NCBI GenBank assembly: GCA_028876385.1
Contig: JAGWSF010000090.1
Location: 1-64,000 of the forward strand
Direction of reading: 5' to 3'
Length of the DNA: 64,000 nt
From: Acidobacteriota bacterium
Lineage (GTDB): Bacteria; Actinomycetota; Acidimicrobiia; Acidimicrobiales; Palsa-688
Shown here: piece by piece, positions 1 through 9,379 of the stretch
How the letters are laid out: every line of letters begins with the position of its first letter
Position numbering within the stretch: position 1 is the first letter of the stretch
Program-made: the position numbers and the translations under genes
The notes under the pieces: generated by a model
What the model saw: only the letters and a program-made list of their open reading frames with translations
Told to the model about the DNA's origin: nothing
Databases searched by the model: none

Positions 1-1
1 C

Positions 2-781
2 CTGACCGCCCGGTCGGTTCTACTGTCGGTGCTCCTCGGCAGCCACCCCCCGGAGCTTCCGGTGCGGACCCTGGTGCGCACCGCCCAGCTGTTCGGTATC
101 ACCGAAGGCACGGCGCGGGTGGCCTTGTCGCGACTGGCCGCGGAGGGGGAGGTCACCACCAGCCGGGGGGACTACCGGCTGTCCGACCGTCACCTCGCCC
201 GCCAGGAGGACCAGGACCGGGCCCTGCGACCGCCCACCCTGCAGTGGCGGGGCCGGTGGGTTCTGGCCGTGGCCCTGACCCCACCGGGCGGCTCGCCGCC
301 CCCGGACCGGCGCTTCTTCGAGGCGAGGCGTATGGCCGAGTTGCGTCCCGGGGTGTGGACCCGGCCCGACAATCTGCGCCCCGCCTCCCGCGGTCCCGAC
401 GCCACCAGGGTCGAGGCGGGCGGGTCGGTGCTGTGGTGGACCGCTCGTCCCGACGCCGGGCGGCCCGGCCCCGACGACGGGCGGTCCGACCCCGACGCCG
501 GTGCGGTTGGCGCCGCCGAGCTCGCCGGCTGGCTGTGGGACCTCCAGGGTTGGGCCGCCACGGCGCAGACCCTCCTTGACCATCTGTCCACGAGCGAGTC
601 GCCCGCCGAGCGCCTAGCCGTCGCCGCGGCCATAGTCAGGCACATCCGGGTCGATCCCGTCCTCCCCCCCGATCTGCTCCCCGCGGACTGGCCCGGGGGG
701 CGGCTGCGGCAGGCCTACGACGCCTACCGGTTGGAGCTCGGTTCGCTCATCGCCGCGGTGGCGGCCACTCCCGGCTCGTAG
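2..781 (+). CDS. PaaX-family transcriptional regulator (5' end outside window)
   Basis: The frame is open from the window edge; codons before the first possible start (GTG at 29) still read like the usual PaaX beginning (ARSVLLSVLLG), so the true start lies upstream. An N-terminal winged-helix region (TLVRTAQLFGITEGTARVALSRLAAEGEV) is followed by a C-terminal region with the PaaX-like layout of about 250 residues. PaaX proteins are GntR-like repressors, classically responding to phenylacetyl-CoA; the ligand here is unknown. The 3' end overlaps the convergent desaturase gene by 58 bp. Confidence 0.8.
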   Translation: MTARSVLLSVLLGSHPPELPVRTLVRTAQLFGITEGTARVALSRLAAEGEVTTSRGDYRLSDRHLARQEDQDRALRPPTLQWRGRWVLAVALTPPGGSPPPDRRFFEARRMAELRPGVWTRPDNLRPASRGPDATRVEAGGSVLWWTARPDAGRPGPDDGRSDPDAGAVGAAELAGWLWDLQGWAATAQTLLDHLSTSESPAERLAVAAAIVRHIRVDPVLPPDLLPADWPGGRLRQAYDAYRLELGSLIAAVAATPGS

Positions 782-1731
782 GCCGGGCGCGACGCCAGCG
801 CCTTCCACAGAGCCGTGTAGCTCGGGTACTCGATCTCGGGGGTGACCCAACCGGCGGCCACCAATTCACGGTGCAGGTCGGGCAACCGGCGCCACGGGAT
901 ACCCATGTCGACGTGGTGAGCCAGGTGCCACCCGGTGTGGTACGGGACGATCCAGAAGCGGGCGAGGGGGGTCTGACGAATGACGTGGGTCGTGCGCCGC
1001 CGATCCGGCGAGCGCTCCATACCGCCGTGCTCGGCTACGGCCCGCAGCCGGTTGAGGACCCGCCAGACAGTCATCCAAGGAGCCAGCCACAGCAACGGGT
1101 ACAACCACCAGCGTCCCGACAGGCCCCACATGACGGCCCAGATCACCACCTGGACGCCCATGATCCGCAAAGCCACGCCCCGCGACGTCGGCTTGGCCGC
1201 AGCCTTGACGAGCGGGACCAGGTTCTTGTAGCCCGACACCCCGATGGCGTCGCGAACCAGCTTGCGGGTCAGCGACGCCTTGGTGATCGGGTAGCCGCGG
1301 TATAGCCCGAGATCCGGCTCCTGGGGGCCGAGCTCGTCCTTGTGATGGGCCATGTGGGACCGCCGGTACACGTCGAAAGGAGTCCACGCCGGGTAGGCCA
1401 GGAGCCACCGTCCGACCACGTCGTTGACCCGCTTGGTTTCGAACAGAAGGCGATGGGCCGCCTCGTGGCCCAAGATGTTGAGCAGGGCGAAAGCCCGGCC
1501 GAGCAAGAAGAAGGCCACGAGGTAGCCCCACCAGCGGTCCACGGCCACCGCCGCGGCGACCACCCCGAAGGACTGAACCCAGGCGCCCACCACCGTCAAG
1601 ACGTTGCGCGCTCCGGGGATGCGCCTCAGTTCGGAGCGCAGAGCGGGGGCCGGACGGCCCGAGTCGGACAGGCGCTCGGTGGGAAGGACCGCGGGAAGGG
1701 CCGAGTCGGGGGGCACCATGGTCAATGCCAT
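724..1731 (-). CDS. Membrane fatty acid desaturase family protein
   Basis: 335 residues from the ATG at 1731; an in-frame extension upstream overlaps the MFS gene and is unlikely to be used. Three histidine boxes typical of membrane-bound di-iron desaturases are visible: GHEAAH, HMAHH and HTGWHLAHH, with hydrophobic segments between them. The family inserts double bonds into acyl chains (or hydroxylates) using O2 and an electron donor at the membrane. An AGGCGG-like ribosome site sits 1-2 bases before the ATG and a promoter-like TTGACC-17-TGTAAT lies directly upstream, so a very short leader is possible. It is the last gene of the minus-strand run that starts at sufB. Confidence 0.85.
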   Translation of the reverse strand: MALTMVPPDSALPAVLPTERLSDSGRPAPALRSELRRIPGARNVLTVVGAWVQSFGVVAAAVAVDRWWGYLVAFFLLGRAFALLNILGHEAAHRLLFETKRVNDVVGRWLLAYPAWTPFDVYRRSHMAHHKDELGPQEPDLGLYRGYPITKASLTRKLVRDAIGVSGYKNLVPLVKAAAKPTSRGVALRIMGVQVVIWAVMWGLSGRWWLYPLLWLAPWMTVWRVLNRLRAVAEHGGMERSPDRRRTTHVIRQTPLARFWIVPYHTGWHLAHHVDMGIPWRRLPDLHRELVAAGWVTPEIEYPSYTALWKALASRPAYEPGVAATAAMSEPSSNR

Positions 1732-1798
1732 ACCGCCTACATTACAACTTATTGAGGGTATGGGGTCAATCCGTAATATGAGGCTGAGTTGCTGAGCT

Positions 1799-3223
1799 TC
1801 AGCCGATCTCGATGGCCGAGGCAGGACCGAGGGTCGACGCTCGACCCAGGCGCCAGCGTCTCGGGGTCGGGCGGGCTCGCATGGCCAGAGCGGTGGCCAC
1901 CGCGGTGGCGGCCACCGCCGCACCCACCAGGTACGAGGCGTGGTAGGACCCCACGGTGCCGAGTGAATGCAGTTTCGACACCTGCACCGTCTCCATCACC
2001 TGGATACCGGTGACCACCCCGACCTGGCTGGCCACCTGCATGGTGGCGCTGGCCGACCCGAGACGTCCCGGCTCCACGGCGCCGGCGATCAACGCCGAGA
2101 TGGACGGTTGAGCCAGGCCCTGGGCCAGCCCCGACACCCCGAGGGCGACCACGATGAGCAGGGCCGGACTACCGGGATCGGTTATGACGAAAGCGAGCAT
2201 GGACAAAACCAGGCAGACCGCGCCCGAAGCCGCCGAGAAGCGCTCCCCCGTGCGCGCCGCCATGTAACCCGCCAGCGGGGCGGCCACCGCGAACACGAGC
2301 GGGCGGGCGATCTGGAAGAAGCCGGTGGCGCCGATGCTGTACTTCAAGCCCTGCTCGAGAAACAACGGGGTGATGAAGAAACCGCCCATGTAACCGAAAC
2401 TCATGGCGAAAGATGCCACGCACGGCATCACTATCTCCCGCCGTCCCAGCCACTCCAAGGGCAGCACCGGGTTGGGTGTGCTCCGCTCCACCATGACGAA
2501 GAGGGGCACGGCCAGGACGGTAACGGCCAGGGCGGCCAGAACCAGCGGCGACAGCCATCCCCGGCCGCTCTGGTTGATCGCCAGCAGCAACGAGCCGATG
2601 GCGGCCGCCAAAAGCACCGCTCCCTTCACGTCGAGCGCCTCATCGGTGACCAGATCGGTTTCCGGCAGGGTCCGCCGGCACCAAAAGAGGGCCAGGGCGA
2701 TCAGCGGCGCCTGGATGACGAAAATCCACCGCCAGCCGAAGGCCTGCACGATGGGACCGCCGACGGCCACTCCGATCACGGGCCCCCCGGCGCCGACCAG
2801 GGACCACCACCCCATCACCATGGTTCGCTCGGCCGGCCGGTCGTAGACGCGAAACAGCAGGGCCCACGACGACGCGGTGAGCGAAGCGCTCCCGAGGCCC
2901 GACAGGAGGCGGGCGGCGATCAGGGTCTGGGCGTTCCACGCACCGGCGGTGGCCGCCGCGCACGCTAGAGCCCCCATCATGCCCACCAGGTACAGACGCC
3001 GGTGCCCACGCAGGTCGCCGATCCGGCCGAGCAACGGGGCCGAGACGCCCACCACGAGCAGCGGGCCGGTAATGGCCCAGGTGAGGGTCGTGGAGGTGGT
3101 GTGCAGGCTCCCGGCTATGTCGACCAGGGCCACGTTGAAGACCGTGAAGGTGATGTTCGTGGCCAGTAGGCCGACCAACACGCTCACCAGCAGGGAGACC
3201 CGGGAACCGCCCTCCCGGGTCAA
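1799..3223 (-). CDS. MFS transporter, DHA2-like drug/proton antiporter
   Basis: 474 residues, strongly hydrophobic, about 14 predicted membrane segments. The loop 2-3 motif GRIGDLRGHRR and the motif-C-like region (GAGGPVIGVAVGGPIVQAFGWRWIF) place it among MFS exporters of the DHA2 type. The start is a TTG, supported by GGGAGGAG about 12 bases upstream; no ATG or GTG lies near the first membrane segment. It follows sufC by 31 bp on the same strand and may be co-transcribed with the suf genes. Substrate unknown. Confidence 0.85.
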   Translation of the reverse strand: MTREGGSRVSLLVSVLVGLLATNITFTVFNVALVDIAGSLHTTSTTLTWAITGPLLVVGVSAPLLGRIGDLRGHRRLYLVGMMGALACAAATAGAWNAQTLIAARLLSGLGSASLTASSWALLFRVYDRPAERTMVMGWWSLVGAGGPVIGVAVGGPIVQAFGWRWIFVIQAPLIALALFWCRRTLPETDLVTDEALDVKGAVLLAAAIGSLLLAINQSGRGWLSPLVLAALAVTVLAVPLFVMVERSTPNPVLPLEWLGRREIVMPCVASFAMSFGYMGGFFITPLFLEQGLKYSIGATGFFQIARPLVFAVAAPLAGYMAARTGERFSAASGAVCLVLSMLAFVITDPGSPALLIVVALGVSGLAQGLAQPSISALIAGAVEPGRLGSASATMQVASQVGVVTGIQVMETVQVSKLHSLGTVGSYHASYLVGAAVAATAVATALAMRARPTPRRWRLGRASTLGPASAIEIG

Positions 3224-3254
3224 CTCGGTCCCCGCTCCTCCCCGGCGTCCCTCG

Positions 3255-4067
3255 TCACCCCAGGGGGCGGGAGACCGGGTCGGCGAACGGGTCGGCGAAC
3301 GGGTCGGCGACCGGCTCCGCCCCTGCTAGGGCGGGGTCCTCCTCGGCCCATTCGGCGTAACCCGTACGCTCCAGTTCGTCGGCCAGCTCGGGTCCTCCGC
3401 TGCGCACGATCCGACCCCGGGAGAGGACATGCACGCGGTCGCAGCGCAGTTCCTGCAGCAACCGGGTGTAGTGGGTGATGGCCAGGACGCCGAGTTCGAA
3501 CTCGGTGGTGGCAGCCTCGACCCTACGGGCGACGGCTCGCAGGGCGTCCACGTCGAGGCCGGAGTCGATCTCGTCGAGAATGGCGAACTTCGGTCGCAGC
3601 ACGGCGAGCTGAACAGTCTCGTTGCGCTTGCGCTCACCTCCCGACAGGTCGGCGTTGAGCGATCGCTCCAGCAGGCGGCTGTCGAGGCCCACCCTCCGGG
3701 CTTCGTCGGCCACTGTTGCCGCCACCGGGGCGGCGTCCCGACCACCAGCTCGGAACGACTCGGCCAGGGCCTCGGCCAGACCCACGCCCGGCACCTCGAT
3801 GGGGTACTGCATGCCGAGGAACAACCCGGCCTGGGCCCGCTGCCACGTGGGCAACGCCAGCATGTCCTCACCATCGAGGGTGACCCGACCGCCCGTCACC
3901 TGGTAGCCCGGACGACCGAGCAGGACATGGGACAAGGTGCTCTTGCCCGAGCCGTTGGGGCCCATCACGGCATGGACCTCACCGGAGGCGATGGTCAGGT
4001 TCACGCCATCGAGGATGGCCCGGCCGGCGACGCGGGCCTGTAGGTCTTCGATCACCAGCGTGCTCAC
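3255..4067 (-). CDS. sufC: SufC, Fe-S cluster assembly ABC ATPase
   Basis: 270 residues from a GTG start that overlaps the stop of the ferredoxin gene by 4 bp (GTGA). Walker A GPNGSGKST, signature LSGGERKRNE and Walker B FAILDEIDSGLD are intact; the EIDSGLD Walker B is the SufC hallmark. SufC is the ATPase of the cytosolic SufBCD scaffold complex. The C-terminus has an extra Asp-Pro-Phe-Ala tail encoded by a 12-bp tandem repeat (about 3277-3312), beyond the usual end at EWAEE. An upstream in-frame extension lies inside the ferredoxin gene and is rejected. Confidence 0.95.
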   Translation of the reverse strand: MSTLVIEDLQARVAGRAILDGVNLTIASGEVHAVMGPNGSGKSTLSHVLLGRPGYQVTGGRVTLDGEDMLALPTWQRAQAGLFLGMQYPIEVPGVGLAEALAESFRAGGRDAAPVAATVADEARRVGLDSRLLERSLNADLSGGERKRNETVQLAVLRPKFAILDEIDSGLDVDALRAVARRVEAATTEFELGVLAITHYTRLLQELRCDRVHVLSRGRIVRSGGPELADELERTGYAEWAEEDPALAGAEPVADPFADPFADPVSRPLG

Positions 4068-4375
4068 GCCGACACCACCACTTCGTCCCCGTCGATGGTC
4101 ACGCTCAGCACCGCGACCGGGCCGGTCGCAGGAAGAGATTGAGGGAGGCCGTCGAGGAGCGAGAAGGCGCTTCCGTGCTTCCAGCACTCCACCGAGCATT
4201 CGTCGGCGTCGATCTCACCCTCGGACAGGCGCACGTCGGCGTGGCTGCACCGATCGGCCAGGGCAAAGAAGCGTTCACCCACCCGGACCAGGCAGATGCC
4301 GTCCGGTCCGCCTTCCAGTCTCACGGCCTTGCCGTCAGGCACCGAGGATCGGGGGGTACGGGCCAGTTCTGTCAT
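4064..4375 (-). CDS. Rieske-type 2Fe-2S ferredoxin of the suf operon
   Basis: 103 residues with the Rieske cluster motif CSH at one end and CWKHG at the other, the layout of small 'non-heme iron oxygenase ferredoxin subunit' proteins. Actinobacterial suf operons often carry such a gene between sufD and sufC. The ATG overlaps the sufD stop (ATGA) and the stop overlaps the sufC start (GTGA), so translation of sufD, this gene and sufC is probably coupled. A role as electron donor or accessory Fe-S carrier in cluster assembly is inferred from this context. Confidence 0.9.
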   Translation of the reverse strand: MTELARTPRSSVPDGKAVRLEGGPDGICLVRVGERFFALADRCSHADVRLSEGEIDADECSVECWKHGSAFSLLDGLPQSLPATGPVAVLSVTIDGDEVVVSA

Positions 4376-5604
4376 CGCTGCTGCTCCAACTGTTCGGCCG
4401 TCCTCAGCTTGGTCGCTAGGGCATTGGCGAGTAGCGGCCCGAGAGCGGGCGCGGGTAGACGTTCGAGCACTTCACCGAGAAACCCGAGGGCTATCAGGCG
4501 CTCGGTAACCTCGGGGGGTACGCCCCGGCTCTCGAGATAGAACCGCTCGTCCTCCGAGACCGGGCCGACCGCCGAAGCGTGGGAACAGCGCACATCGTTG
4601 TCCTCGATCTCGAGGTTGGGGACCGAATCGGCGTGGGCCCCCTCGTGGAGGACCAGATTGCGATTGGTCTGGAAGGCGTTGGTCCCCCGGGCGCCCTTCT
4701 CGACCCGGATGAGACCGGTGTACACCGAGCGTGAGGTGTTGGCCACGACCCCCTTGTAGAGGAGATCGGACGTCGTCTTGGGTACCCGATGGTCCTGGAC
4801 GGTCCGGAAGTCGTGCATCTGGCCACCGGCCCCGAAGTACAGCGCGATGAGGCGCGACGACGCTCCCTGGCCGGTCAAGGCGCAGTCGGTCCGCATCCGC
4901 GCGTAGTGGCCCCCGAGAGATACCGCCGCCGAGGTGAGAGTGGCGTCCGCCCCTACCTGGCTGACCTGGGATCCGATCTGCCAGGCCTCCTCGCCGAGCA
5001 ATTGCACGTGCAGGTAGTCGACGCGAGCGGCGCGCTCTACGGCGAGTTCGGTGAGAGGCGCCACCAGCGCCCGCCCCTCCCCCGCCACGACCTCGATCAC
5101 GGTGAGCTGGCTGTCCTCACCAGCCTCGATCCGGGTCCGGGGATAGACCGCGACGCCGTCGGCGTCTACCCAGTGGACGAGGATCACCGGGTCGGCGGCT
5201 ACGCCCCGACCCACGGAGATGACGAGGGGGTCAGAGGCGTAGGCCCGGTTGGCCACGACGAACGCATCGGAGGGTTCCCGCACCGCCGCCGGGGCCTCAC
5301 TCAGATCGGCCTCGTCGCGGATCTGTATGCCTTGACTGGAAACGGAGCGGCCGACCACGAACCCGTTGCGCGTCTCGACGACCGCCGAGGTGGCACCGAC
5401 GGCTGCGATCAGCGCATCGACCTCCGGATGTGCGGCGGCGGCGGTCGGACGGAGCCCGGCCGGTTGGAAGCGGTCGAGGTCGAGGCCGTCGATGCGGCTG
5501 TAACGCCACTCCTCGAGCGACGTGGTGGGCAGCTCCATGTCGGCCAGGCGGGCGACGGCCTGCTCTCTGGCCGCCTCGAGCCAAGCGGTGGTGGTAGTAG
5601 TCAG
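4372..5604 (-). CDS. sufD: SufD, Fe-S cluster assembly scaffold protein
   Basis: SufD C-terminal beta-helix domain is recognisable: FRTVQDHR, TNAFQTNRNLVL and SHASAVGPVSEDERFYLESRG, with Ala-rich helices before the stop. The first ATG (5538) lacks a ribosome site and would remove the conserved N-terminal helix. Reading continues in frame for 22 codons to a CTG at 5604 that sits 5 bases after a perfect AGGAG. The added residues (AWLEAAREQAVARLAD) match the family pattern preceding LPTTSLEEWRYS. I therefore propose a CTG start; an ATG start at 5538 is the conservative alternative. SufD forms the SufBC2D scaffold. Confidence 0.92.
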   Translation of the reverse strand: MTTTTTAWLEAAREQAVARLADMELPTTSLEEWRYSRIDGLDLDRFQPAGLRPTAAAAHPEVDALIAAVGATSAVVETRNGFVVGRSVSSQGIQIRDEADLSEAPAAVREPSDAFVVANRAYASDPLVISVGRGVAADPVILVHWVDADGVAVYPRTRIEAGEDSQLTVIEVVAGEGRALVAPLTELAVERAARVDYLHVQLLGEEAWQIGSQVSQVGADATLTSAAVSLGGHYARMRTDCALTGQGASSRLIALYFGAGGQMHDFRTVQDHRVPKTTSDLLYKGVVANTSRSVYTGLIRVEKGARGTNAFQTNRNLVLHEGAHADSVPNLEIEDNDVRCSHASAVGPVSEDERFYLESRGVPPEVTERLIALGFLGEVLERLPAPALGPLLANALATKLRTAEQLEQQR

Positions 5605-5651
5605 AACTGCTCCTCTTTATCCCTGCTGTAGCGCCTGCGGTGGGGCCCCGG

Positions 5652-6182
5652 TCATCCCTGGGGCAGATCGATGACCACCCGGCGGGGCTCCGCCGGGTCG
5701 TAGCGGACGGGGACCGTGCCCCCCACCTTGACCGAACCCCGCGACTCCGGTGTAGCGAAGGCGTGGCGGACCGTGACCTCGAGGGGATCGGTCCCCTCCT
5801 CCTCGATGCGCAGCACCAGGCGGCTCCGGGTCACCGGCCCGATGGTCCGCTCATCCACCACCGAAACCACTCTGGCCTGGGCCGAGCGGCCGGTACGGAG
5901 AATCTCGGGCCCCTTGGGCTCGGGATCCGGCTCGGGCGACGGGGGCGGCGGGGGCCCGTCGGCTGCGGTGGGGTCGGCAGGCGTGGGCCGCCCCCGACTA
6001 CGGAGGGGTCGGCGGGACCGCTCCGGCTCGGCGCCCGGACCGGGACGCGGCCCCGGATCGGGGCGGGCCGGACGGGGCGGACGACGGGTCGGGGTCTGGC
6101 CGGTCTTCTGGCTCTCCATGGCCATGGACGCGCCGGCCACAGCTATGACCAGCACCACGGCCAAGGCTATGGCGGCGGTCAT
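5652..6182 (-). CDS. Proline-rich membrane-anchored protein inserted in suf operon
   Basis: 176 residues: an N-terminal membrane helix (AAIALAVVLVIAVAGASMA), a Pro/Arg/Glu-rich low-complexity stretch (about residues 28-95), and a C-terminal beta-rich domain (SAQARVVSVVDE ... VPVRYDPAEPRRVVIDL) that resembles the DUF3592-type extracytoplasmic fold. It lies between sufB and sufD on the same strand, with gaps of about 50 bp either side. No known Suf function fits a secreted or membrane-tethered protein, so its role is unknown. No in-frame start exists upstream of the ATG at 6182. Confidence 0.6.
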   Translation of the reverse strand: MTAAIALAVVLVIAVAGASMAMESQKTGQTPTRRPPRPARPDPGPRPGPGAEPERSRRPLRSRGRPTPADPTAADGPPPPPSPEPDPEPKGPEILRTGRSAQARVVSVVDERTIGPVTRSRLVLRIEEEGTDPLEVTVRHAFATPESRGSVKVGGTVPVRYDPAEPRRVVIDLPQG

Positions 6183-6234
6183 CCGACCCCGACCACCCCG
6201 GGCCCGGATGACGAAAGGACGGTCGCCCGAGTGA

Positions 6235-7641
6235 TCAACCGATGGAACCTTCCATCTGCAACTCGATGAGTCGGCTCCACTCGACGGCGTACTCCATCGG
6301 GAGCGTCCGGGTGACCGGTTCGATGAAACCGTTGACGATCATGCTCATGGCCTGCTGCTCGGACAGGCCCCGGCTCATGAGGTAGAAGAGCTGGTCATCG
6401 CCGACCTTGGACACCGTGGCTTCGTGGCCGACCTGGGCGTCGTGCTCCCCGAACTCGATGTAGGGGTAGGTGTCGCTCCGGGAGAGATCGTCGAGCAGCA
6501 GGGCGTCGCAGCGCACGAAGCTCTTCGACTTCGAGGCACCCTCCTCGAACTTGACCAGTCCTCGGTAGGAGGTCCGGCCCCCGTCCTTGGAGATGGACTT
6601 GGACACGATCGTCGAGGACGTCTCGGGGGCGTGATGAACCATCTTGGCCCCGGCGTCTTGATGCTGGCCCGGGCCGGCGTAGGCCACGGACAACACTTCG
6701 CCGGACGCCTTGGGTCCCATCAGGTACACGGCCGGGTACTTCATCGTCAGGCGGGATCCTATGTTCCCGTCGATCCACTCCATGTGCGCCTCGGCCTCAC
6801 ACCAGGCTCTTTTGGTCACAAGGTTGTAAACGTTGTTCGACCAGTTCTGGATGGTGGTGTAGGTCACCCGGCTGGAGGGCTTGCAGATGATCTCCACGAC
6901 CGCCGAGTGCAGCGAATCGGTGCTGTACACGGGGGCTGAGCAGCCCTCGATGTAGTGCACCTGGGCGCCCTCGTCAGCGATGATCAAGGTCCGCTCGAAC
7001 TGGCCCATGTTCTCCGAGTTGATACGGAAGTAGGCCTGCAGGGGCATGTCCACCTTGACCCCCGGTGGCACGTAGATGAAGCTCCCGCCCGACCACGCCG
7101 CGGTGTTGAGCGCGGCAAACTTGTTGTCATTGGCCGGGATGACCCGACCGAAGTACTGCTTCACCAGTTCGGGGTACTCGCGCAGGGCCGTGTCCATGTC
7201 GCAGAACAGCACGCCCAGCGCCTCGAGGTCCTCCCGGTTGCGGTGGTACACGACCTCGCTCTCGTACTGAGCGGTCACCCCTGCCAGGTACTTCCGCTCG
7301 GCCTCCGGTATGCCGAGCTTGTCATAGGTGGACTTGACCGACTCGGGAAGATCCTCCCACTCCCGCACCTGCTGGTCGATGGGCTTCACGTAGTAGAAGA
7401 TGTCGTCGAAGTCGATACCGCCCATGTCGCCCCCCCAGTTGGGCATCGGCCGGCTCTCGAAGTGGCGCAGCGCCTTGAGACGACGCTTGGTCATCCACTC
7501 CGGCTCGCCCTTCATCCAAGACATCTCCCGGACGATGGACTCGGTCAGCCCCTTCTTCGGCTTGAAGACATAGAAGTCCTCCACGTCACTCCAGCCCAGC
7601 TTGTACCGGCCGAGGTCCAGGTTCGTCGATGTCGTTGCCAT
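6235..7641 (-). CDS. sufB: SufB, Fe-S cluster assembly scaffold protein
   Basis: 468 residues, the normal SufB length. Recognisable blocks include [34 protein letters not shown] and the C-terminal [12 protein letters not shown] with the conserved cysteine on which clusters are built, then [14 protein letters not shown]. SufB pairs with SufD and SufC in the cytosolic scaffold. It is the first gene of the operon; no SufR-type regulator and no sufS/sufU partner occurs in this window, so the desulfurase must be encoded elsewhere. Confidence 0.97.
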   Translation of the reverse strand: MATTSTNLDLGRYKLGWSDVEDFYVFKPKKGLTESIVREMSWMKGEPEWMTKRRLKALRHFESRPMPNWGGDMGGIDFDDIFYYVKPIDQQVREWEDLPESVKSTYDKLGIPEAERKYLAGVTAQYESEVVYHRNREDLEALGVLFCDMDTALREYPELVKQYFGRVIPANDNKFAALNTAAWSGGSFIYVPPGVKVDMPLQAYFRINSENMGQFERTLIIADEGAQVHYIEGCSAPVYSTDSLHSAVVEIICKPSSRVTYTTIQNWSNNVYNLVTKRAWCEAEAHMEWIDGNIGSRLTMKYPAVYLMGPKASGEVLSVAYAGPGQHQDAGAKMVHHAPETSSTIVSKSISKDGGRTSYRGLVKFEEGASKSKSFVRCDALLLDDLSRSDTYPYIEFGEHDAQVGHEATVSKVGDDQLFYLMSRGLSEQQAMSMIVNGFIEPVTRTLPMEYAVEWSRLIELQMEGSIG

Positions 7642-7871
7642 GGGTCGTCAACCTCTCGTCGAGTGAGGCTCATGTTGGTTGAGGCTCGTTGGGGCTCCCC
7701 CTTACGGGGATTTCTCCTACGTAGATAGTAACAACCTACCGGAGCTGTCCCGGTGAAACTTCGAGTCGGCGCCGGTCCGCCCGGCCCGGGGCAGCCGGGG
7801 ACCGTCCTCCCCATGACTCGGAGCCGCGACGGTGCTAAAGATGGTCGGGACACTCGGGGAAAGGAGCGCTG
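7642..7871. promoter_or_regulatory. Divergent control region between sufB and WS/DGAT gene
   Basis: 230 bp without a gene. It must hold the suf promoter on the minus strand and the WS/DGAT promoter on the plus strand. A perfect 8-bp palindrome CTACGTAG (7717-7724) lies within a looser dyad GTAG-N11-CTAC (7721-7739, minus strand reading). The plus-strand gene has a clear AAGGAG ribosome site 7 bases before its GTG. I cannot assign a regulator to the dyad. Confidence 0.35.
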
Positions 7872-9335
7872 GTGACGTTCGAGAGACTGAGCCCCCTCGA
7901 CGCCGGCTTCCTGCACGTCGAGGATGGCGTCACCCACATGCACATCGGGTCGGTCTCCATCATGGAGGGTCCTCCGCCCCCCTACGAGGCCTTCCGCGAC
8001 CGGGTGGCCAGCAAACTGCCCATGGTCCGCCGCTACCGGCAGGTGGTTCGCCGGGTGCCCCTCGACCTGGGGCGTCCGGTGTGGGTCGACGACCCCTACT
8101 TCAAGATCGAGTACCACATCCGCCACACGGCTCTGCCCGCGCCCGGCAACGAGGCCCAGCTCCAGAACCTGGTCGGTCGGGTCATGGCCCAGCAACTGGA
8201 CCGGGATCGACCCCTGTGGGAAATGTGGATGGTCGAGGGCCTGCCGTTAGACCGCTGGGCCATAGTCTCCAAGGTCCACCACTGCATGGTCGACGGGGTG
8301 TCGGGCAGCGAACTGCTCGGTCTCATCCTCGACCCCGACCCCGACTACGAGGCGGCTCCGCCCCTGCCTTGGACACCGGACCCGCCGCCCGCCGACTGGG
8401 AGCTCATGGTGGACGCGGTGGCCGGGACGCTCTCCAGCCCGGTCGAGATCGGGCGGGTGGTGCAGGCCCAGACCCGCCTTCCCCGCCGTCTGATGAGCCT
8501 GGCGTGGGAGACCGTCGGGGCCGTCCGGGCCACCGCGTCAGCCATGCGGGAGGCCACCACTTCGAGTCTGAACGGACCGCTCGGGCCACATCGTCGCTGG
8601 GTGCCGGCGGCCACCACGGTCGCCGAAGTGAAGCAGGTGCGCAACCGACTGGGCGGCTCTTTCAACGACGTCGTCCTGACGGTGATCGCCGGTGGCTTCC
8701 GGGACGTCCTTATCGGGCGCGGCGACCGAACCGACCTGCCGGTGCGTAGCCTGGTTCCGGTCTCGGTTCGCCCCCGCGACGCCCGGGGAATGGCCGTCGG
8801 CGACGGGCGGATGGCCAACCAGATATCCGCCTCCTTCGTCGACCTGCCCGTGCACCTCGAGGATCCGATCGGCCGTCTCAACGCAATACGCACCCAGATG
8901 GCCGACCTCAAGGACTCCAAGCAGGCCCTCGCCGGTGAGGTGCTCAGCTCGTTGTCGGGTTTCGCCCCGCCCATGCTCCTAGCGCTCGCCGGACGCCTCG
9001 GCACCAAGATCCCCCAGAACATGATCAACACGGTCACCACCAACGTCCCGGGTCCCCAGGTCCCCCTCTACGCCGTGGGACGGCGCATGCTCCAGGTGTA
9101 CCCCTACGTGCCGCTGGGCATACGGATGCGGATCGGCGTGGCCATCTTCTCCTACGACGGCAACGTCACGTTCGGCATCACGGGGGACTACGACGGGGCC
9201 CCTGACATAGAGGTCCTCGCCCGCGGCATCGAACGCTCAATGAGCGAGCTTCTATCGGTCGAGCAACCGGCTGCGGAGCAGGTCGTGGTCGACCTGCGAG
9301 GTCGGCGACGGGTCGGCTCCCCCGAGCACGCCTGA
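7872..9335 (+). CDS. Wax ester synthase / diacylglycerol acyltransferase (WS/DGAT)
   Basis: 487 residues, the usual WS/DGAT length. The catalytic motif HHxxxDG appears as VHHCMVDG (about residues 135-142), and the C-terminal family block (NTVTTNVPGPQVPLYA) is present. These enzymes use acyl-CoA to make wax esters or triacylglycerol and are common in lipid-storing actinobacteria. The GTG start has AAGGAG upstream. A TTA leucine codon occurs at 8247-8249. The 3' end runs into a 16-bp tandem repeat. Confidence 0.95.
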   Translation: MTFERLSPLDAGFLHVEDGVTHMHIGSVSIMEGPPPPYEAFRDRVASKLPMVRRYRQVVRRVPLDLGRPVWVDDPYFKIEYHIRHTALPAPGNEAQLQNLVGRVMAQQLDRDRPLWEMWMVEGLPLDRWAIVSKVHHCMVDGVSGSELLGLILDPDPDYEAAPPLPWTPDPPPADWELMVDAVAGTLSSPVEIGRVVQAQTRLPRRLMSLAWETVGAVRATASAMREATTSSLNGPLGPHRRWVPAATTVAEVKQVRNRLGGSFNDVVLTVIAGGFRDVLIGRGDRTDLPVRSLVPVSVRPRDARGMAVGDGRMANQISASFVDLPVHLEDPIGRLNAIRTQMADLKDSKQALAGEVLSSLSGFAPPMLLALAGRLGTKIPQNMINTVTTNVPGPQVPLYAVGRRMLQVYPYVPLGIRMRIGVAIFSYDGNVTFGITGDYDGAPDIEVLARGIERSMSELLSVEQPAAEQVVVDLRGRRRVGSPEHA

Positions 9336-9379
9336 CCCCGAGCACGCCTGACCCCGAGCACGCCTGACCCCGAGCACGG
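9321..9379. repeat. 16-bp tandem repeat at WS/DGAT 3' end
   Basis: Three exact copies of CCCGAGCACGCCTGAC (9321-9368) plus a partial fourth and further degenerate GAGCACG words up to about 9400. The first copy carries the TGA stop of the WS/DGAT gene, so repeat expansion past the stop would not change the protein. No spacers are present, so it is not a CRISPR array. Confidence 0.9.
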
